This document shows positions 60,545 to 64,000 of a DNA stretch of 64,000 bases, piece after piece. The notes under the pieces are model-generated. The model had not been told where the DNA came from and ran no database searches. It saw only the letters and a program-made list of their open reading frames with translations. Position 1 is the first letter of the stretch, and each line of letters begins with the position of its first letter. Both the position numbers and the translations under genes were made by a program. The DNA is from QAMH01 sp900556425 (GTDB taxonomy: Bacteria > Actinomycetota > Coriobacteriia > Coriobacteriales > QAMH01), in assembly GCA_902475535.1 (NCBI GenBank), contig CABRZR010000009.1, forward strand, positions 1-64,000. Reading direction: 5' to 3'.

Positions 60545-61936
60545 ATGGAACGAAGACCCAACAAAGCACGCAAGCAAGGCGCGATTGCGCGACTGGTGAA
60601 CCACTGGATTGACCGCCTCGTCGGGGCGGCGACGCAACGCTCGCTTACGAATCAGGAAGAGCAGTACTCTCCCCATCAGACCACGCGCGACTTCATCTTC
60701 AATAGCGTCGGCATCGGCGTATGGGGCGTCGTGTTTCCGCTGCTCACCATTGTCATCACGCAGCTTGTCGGCGCCGATCAAGCTGGCATCTTCTCGCTTG
60801 CCTTTGTGACCGGCACCCTGCTCATGATCATCGGCAATTACGGCGTGCGCACCTATCAGGTGTCGGATATCGACGAGGACCATTCCTTCGCGGATTATCA
60901 AATCAACCGCATACTCACCTGTATTCTTATGGTTATCGTGGGCTATGTGTATTGCTGCATCCGCGGTTATGAGTCCGACATGTTCGTCATCAGCATGGGC
61001 GTGTATCTGTATCGCATGATTGACGCGCTCGCCGATGTCTACGAAGGGCGCTTGCAGCAAGTCGACAAGATGTATCTCGCGGGCATCTCGCAGGCCTTCC
61101 GAAGTGCCGTCGTGCTCATCGTGTTCAGCGTCGTGCTCTTCATCACGCGCAACCTTGGCTTCTCGTGCATCGTCATGGCGATTGTCGCTGCGGCAAGCTT
61201 GCTTGTGCTCACGGTACCGCTTGCCTATATGGAGACGCCCAAGTCGCGCCGCTGGAACATGAAGGGCGTCGTCAACCTCTTCAAGCGCTGCTTCCCCGTC
61301 TTCGTCGCGTTGTTCCTCTACTGTCTCATCGACAACATGCCCAAGTTCATGATGGAGGGCCCGCTGTCCTATGACAACCAGCTGTACTTCAACGTGCTCT
61401 ACTTTCCTGCGCAGGGCATCTTGCTCACGGCAAGTCTGCTCTACAAGCCGCTGCTGTTGCGTTTGGCCGCAGCCTGGGAGAATCCCGACGAGCATCGTAC
61501 GTTCAATATCATCATGATGGCGGTGTTCGGCGCGATTATCGCCATCACCGTCTTCAACCTCATCATCATGAACTGGATTGGCATTCCGATCATGAGCGTG
61601 CTGTACAACACGGACTTCGAGCAGTTCAGGGTCCTCATGAACCTCATGATCGTTGCCGGTGGCATTACGGCGGCCATCGACTTCATCTATCAGATCATCA
61701 CCGTTCAGCGCCGTCAGAACAGCGTCGTGAAGCTCTATCTCATCACGTTCGCGTTCTCGCTCATTGCCTCGTTTGCGCTTATCAACTCCATCGGTCTCAT
61801 GGGCGCTGTCATCACCTATCTGGCCGAGATGTGCCTGCTGCTCATTTTGATCGTGCTGCAGTTCGCGAACATCAGCGTGCACACGCGCAGGCGTCCGACC
61901 GCGAGGCTCGAGAACTCCAGCCGGTTCTGGGGGTAG
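60545..61936 (+). CDS. Wzx-like polysaccharide flippase (MOP superfamily)
   Basis: A 463-residue protein with about twelve TM helices of the MOP/oligosaccharidyl-lipid flippase type (FIFNSVGIGVWGVVFPLLTI, LIDNMPKFMMEGPLSYDNQL, NVLYFPAQGILLTASLLYKPLL). It should flip a lipid-linked oligosaccharide across the membrane. The basic N-terminus supports cytoplasmic N-in topology. The ATG of MERRPN is chosen from the leaderless promoter. It is followed 2 bp later by tilS. Confidence 0.87.
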   Translation: MERRPNKARKQGAIARLVNHWIDRLVGAATQRSLTNQEEQYSPHQTTRDFIFNSVGIGVWGVVFPLLTIVITQLVGADQAGIFSLAFVTGTLLMIIGNYGVRTYQVSDIDEDHSFADYQINRILTCILMVIVGYVYCCIRGYESDMFVISMGVYLYRMIDALADVYEGRLQQVDKMYLAGISQAFRSAVVLIVFSVVLFITRNLGFSCIVMAIVAAASLLVLTVPLAYMETPKSRRWNMKGVVNLFKRCFPVFVALFLYCLIDNMPKFMMEGPLSYDNQLYFNVLYFPAQGILLTASLLYKPLLLRLAAAWENPDEHRTFNIIMMAVFGAIIAITVFNLIIMNWIGIPIMSVLYNTDFEQFRVLMNLMIVAGGITAAIDFIYQIITVQRRQNSVVKLYLITFAFSLIASFALINSIGLMGAVITYLAEMCLLLILIVLQFANISVHTRRRPTARLENSSRFWG

Positions 61937-61938
61937 GC

Positions 61939-62964
61939 ATGGCCGAAGCGCAGGCAAAGATTCCCGTGCTGCTCATGGTTTCGGGTGGCTCGGATTCCAC
62001 GGCCTTGCTCGAGCTCGTCTGCGCGTATGTTGCAGGCGAAGGCTCCGATGATGAGCTTTTCGCGATGCTTGCGGACTCGTTACCCGTTCCCGATCGCATC
62101 GCACCCTTTGTCCTGCACGTGAACCATATGCTGCGCGGCGAGGATTCCGATGGTGACGAACGCTTCGTGCACGAGCTTTGCAAGGAGCTTGACGTACCTT
62201 GCGAGGTGCAGCGCGTGGATATAGGAGCCCTTGCGCGTTCGCGCAGGGGAGGCATGGAGGCCATCGCACGTGAGGAGCGCTATCGTCTGGCGTCTTTGGC
62301 GCTGGACCGCGCTTGCGCTCGGGTGGGTGCCAAGGACGGGCTCATCTGCACCGCGCATACGATTGACGATCGCGTCGAGACCTTCTTCATGCGCGCTCTC
62401 GTGGGAACGGGCCCCGGGGGTCTTGCGTCCATTCCGCGCGTCCGCGGCAATCTACGTCGTCCATTGCTCGACGCATCGCGCGAGCAGCTGCGCGATTGGC
62501 TGAGGAAGCGCCATTCGGACACGGCAGACGAGGGGCTTTGGCGTGAGGACGAGACGAATCTTACGGGTGATAACTTCCGCAGCCGCGTGCGGCGCGAGCT
62601 CATCCCCGTGCTTCGCGAGCTGCGCCCGGGGTTCGAGGGTTCGCTTGCCCAGACCATGGACCTCATTGCCGATGAGGATGAGGCGCTGCGGTGTCAGGCG
62701 GATTCGATTGCCTACCGGACGCTCGTGTGGGATGGCGAGACCGCGTCCATGCCAGTCGAGGCGCTACGCTCGCTCGATCGGTCCATGGCACGCCGCGCGA
62801 TGCGCGCCTGCCTGCTTGTGGTCAATCCCGATGCTCGTCTCGAGGCTGGTCAGATTGATCGGGTCCTCGACGGGATGGAGGACGAGGGCTTCACGACCGA
62901 GGTCTCGGGTGGCCTGCGCGTGAGCATATCAGGTGATGCGCTCGTCATCCGCAAAGCGCAGTAA
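61939..62964 (+). CDS. tilS: tRNA(Ile)-lysidine synthetase
   Basis: A 341-residue N-type ATP pyrophosphatase that makes lysidine at C34 of tRNA-Ile(CAU). The PP-loop is VSGGSDSTALL (about 16-26), with VNHMLRGEDSDGDERFV, AREERYRLAS, TAHTIDDRVETFFMRAL and the C-terminal TilS domain. It starts 2 bp after the flippase stop and is probably co-transcribed. Confidence 0.95.
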   Translation: MAEAQAKIPVLLMVSGGSDSTALLELVCAYVAGEGSDDELFAMLADSLPVPDRIAPFVLHVNHMLRGEDSDGDERFVHELCKELDVPCEVQRVDIGALARSRRGGMEAIAREERYRLASLALDRACARVGAKDGLICTAHTIDDRVETFFMRALVGTGPGGLASIPRVRGNLRRPLLDASREQLRDWLRKRHSDTADEGLWREDETNLTGDNFRSRVRRELIPVLRELRPGFEGSLAQTMDLIADEDEALRCQADSIAYRTLVWDGETASMPVEALRSLDRSMARRAMRACLLVVNPDARLEAGQIDRVLDGMEDEGFTTEVSGGLRVSISGDALVIRKAQ

Positions 62965-62999
62965 TGAGACAAAAGTGGCCCGGCCACTTTTGTCTCATT
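62963..62999. terminator. long perfect palindrome terminating tilS
   Basis: Two 18-bp arms (62963-62980 and 62982-62999) are exact complements around one base, starting AATGAGACA and ending TGTCTCATT, followed by TCC. It overlaps the tilS stop and probably ends transcription in both directions. It resembles the hairpins at 10350 and 42564 in its GACAAA/TTTGTC ends. Confidence 0.8.
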
Positions 63000-63004
63000 T
63001 CCTC

Positions 63005-64000
63005 TCATCGTACGATGATGCTCGCACATCCCGGGGCCGAGGCAGTCACCGCTTGGAAGGCCTTGGGGGAGACGTAGGAGACGATGACGGCACCAGACGC
63101 GTCCATGACCTCGACGGTCGAGCCTGCGCTTCCGCTCGTGCGCTCCATGAGGTGCGCTTGCAGGCCGCCGGTGAAGTCCTCGGCCATGGCGGCGCTACCC
63201 ATGAGGATGACGTTGCCGCCGTTGACGGTCGCCTCGTACTCGTAGTCCAGGCCACTGTCGTCAGAGTTCGAAGCGCCGTTCACGAACACGGTTCCGCCGT
63301 TGATCTCGATGTAGCCATTGGAGTCCAGGCCATCACCGCCGGCGTTCACGACAAGCGTGCCGCCGTTGATCTGGATGAGGCATTCCTCGCTTGCGCCGGG
63401 CATCGCCATGGCGCCTCCCTGTCGGCCGGGGCCAGTCCCATCTTGAGGCTTGTCGCCTTGCCTATCGGGTGGGGTCGTTCCGTTCCGGGGTGGCTCCTCA
63501 CCCTGGGGCATGGCGGGCGGTTGATTGTCCTGAGACGCTGCCCCTTGCGACGAGTCGCCCGTGGTCGTCGAATCCTCGGCGGCCGATGCGTTTACGCCGT
63601 CATCACTTGCCACGATGCTGGTCTCGCCGCCATGCACGAGGATCTTCTCGGCTTCGTAACCCTCCACGCAGCTTTCCACGTTTACCGTGCCGTCCGCGAT
63701 GTAGAACAGGTATTCCGAGTGAAACGCGTCATCTCCCGCGTTCACGGTTATGTTTCCTCCGCCAATCTCGACGGCGTCGTTGCCGCGCACGGCATCCTCG
63801 ACGCTCGTAACGCTGATGGTGCCGCCGGTGATGACCATGTCGTCCTTGGAAGTGATGCCATGACGATAGTTGCCGGTTACCTGGAGCGCACCCGAGCCGT
63901 TGATGGTCAGGTCATCCTTGGAATACAGTGCGGCGTACGGCTCGTCCTCTCCCTCGGCAAGGGCGTAGTCCGTTCCGTCCGAAAGCGCGTTGGTCGAGTC
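63005..64000 (-). CDS. carbohydrate-binding (Cthe_2159-like) protein, 5' part outside the window
   Basis: At least 331 residues; the frame stays open to the end of the window, so the N-terminus is missing. The sequence is a right-handed beta helix with the repeated pattern of the Cthe_2159 carbohydrate-binding family (ITGGTISVTSVEDAVRGNDA, IGGGNITVNAGDDAFHSEY, INGGTLVVNAGGDGLDSNGY, INGGTVFVNG). A Pro/Gly/Gln-rich insert interrupts it at about 155-190 residues before the end. Homologues are secreted or surface-bound and can bind Ca2+ and pectin-like glycans. The gene faces tilS across the palindrome. Confidence 0.85.
   Translation of the reverse strand, partial: DSTNALSDGTDYALAEGEDEPYAALYSKDDLTINGSGALQVTGNYRHGITSKDDMVITGGTISVTSVEDAVRGNDAVEIGGGNITVNAGDDAFHSEYLFYIADGTVNVESCVEGYEAEKILVHGGETSIVASDDGVNASAAEDSTTTGDSSQGAASQDNQPPAMPQGEEPPRNGTTPPDRQGDKPQDGTGPGRQGGAMAMPGASEECLIQINGGTLVVNAGGDGLDSNGYIEINGGTVFVNGASNSDDSGLDYEYEATVNGGNVILMGSAAMAEDFTGGLQAHLMERTSGSAGSTVEVMDASGAVIVSYVSPKAFQAVTASAPGCASIIVR

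Noticed and set aside
59534..61957. A single 807-residue minus-strand protein
   Set aside because: Only the part up to 60496 has hydrolase motifs and a ribosome-binding site; the rest is antisense to the flippase gene and reads as His/Asp/Glu-rich nonsense.

Overview
The window looks like chromosomal DNA of a high-GC actinobacterium of the class Coriobacteriia, probably Eggerthellaceae-like. The pointers are the dnaK-grpE-dnaJ-hspR-clpB order, a polytopic membrane protein ending in a LuxR helix-turn-helix, a signal-less molybdopterin oxidoreductase of the type that is multiplied in that family, and actinobacterial start usage (GTG, TTG and apparently leaderless ATG starts). I cannot name a genus from sequence alone.

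Layout. 0-8 kb: an acetyltransferase, a ferredoxin and the HspR-controlled chaperone operon. 8-18 kb: ion transport (a CtpE-like P-type ATPase and two TrkH-type K+ channel proteins, one fused to and one followed by the same small exported domain), RsgA, MobA and a DegP-like protease. 18.5-23 kb: an AT-richer block of small lipoproteins and 1-2 TM proteins, with one frameshifted gene and a G11 tract. 23-27.5 kb: a DUF4143 ATPase behind a four-copy 23-bp repeat, a response regulator, CoaX, a soluble histidine kinase and an ACT protein. 27.8-34.8 kb: a surface-polysaccharide locus (Wzm/Wzt-type ABC exporter, three glycosyltransferases, GtrA, UDP-galactopyranose mutase) with tadA embedded. 35-39.3 kb: nth, a long regulatory stretch, and a three-gene molybdoenzyme operon. 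39.3-42.6 kb: trigger factor, a trigger-factor-like paralogue and RlmH. 42.6-48.6 kb: a segment bounded by a shared hairpin repeat and tRNA-like sequence, holding a TetR regulator, two DUF262 proteins, HxlR, a radical SAM protein and a small stress operon. 48.6-64 kb: tRNA-Ala, a polysaccharide deacetylase, an Arg/Ser-rich membrane protein, RarD, a LysR/CMD/cupin unit, the membrane LuxR regulator, a secreted double esterase, a lipase-glycerol kinase pair, a flippase, TilS and the 3' part of a carbohydrate-binding protein gene.

Most unusual system: the molybdoenzyme operon at 36.1-39.2 kb. The catalytic subunit keeps the expected metal-ligand cysteine and the pterin-binding framework. However, the four N-terminal cysteines that hold the [4Fe-4S] cluster in relatives appear to be replaced, and the ferredoxin-like partner has lost seven of eight cluster cysteines. 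Both subunits therefore look stripped of Fe-S clusters together, suggesting a cytoplasmic, highly expressed Mo/W enzyme that does not pass electrons through a wire, as in a transhydroxylase, hydratase or isomerase. MobA is encoded 19 kb away.

Second-tier observations: a family of leaderless promoters sitting on membrane-protein genes, the fused versus split TrkH accessory domain, twin DUF262 proteins without DUF1524 under a clear TetR palindrome, and several dispersed palindromic repeat families.
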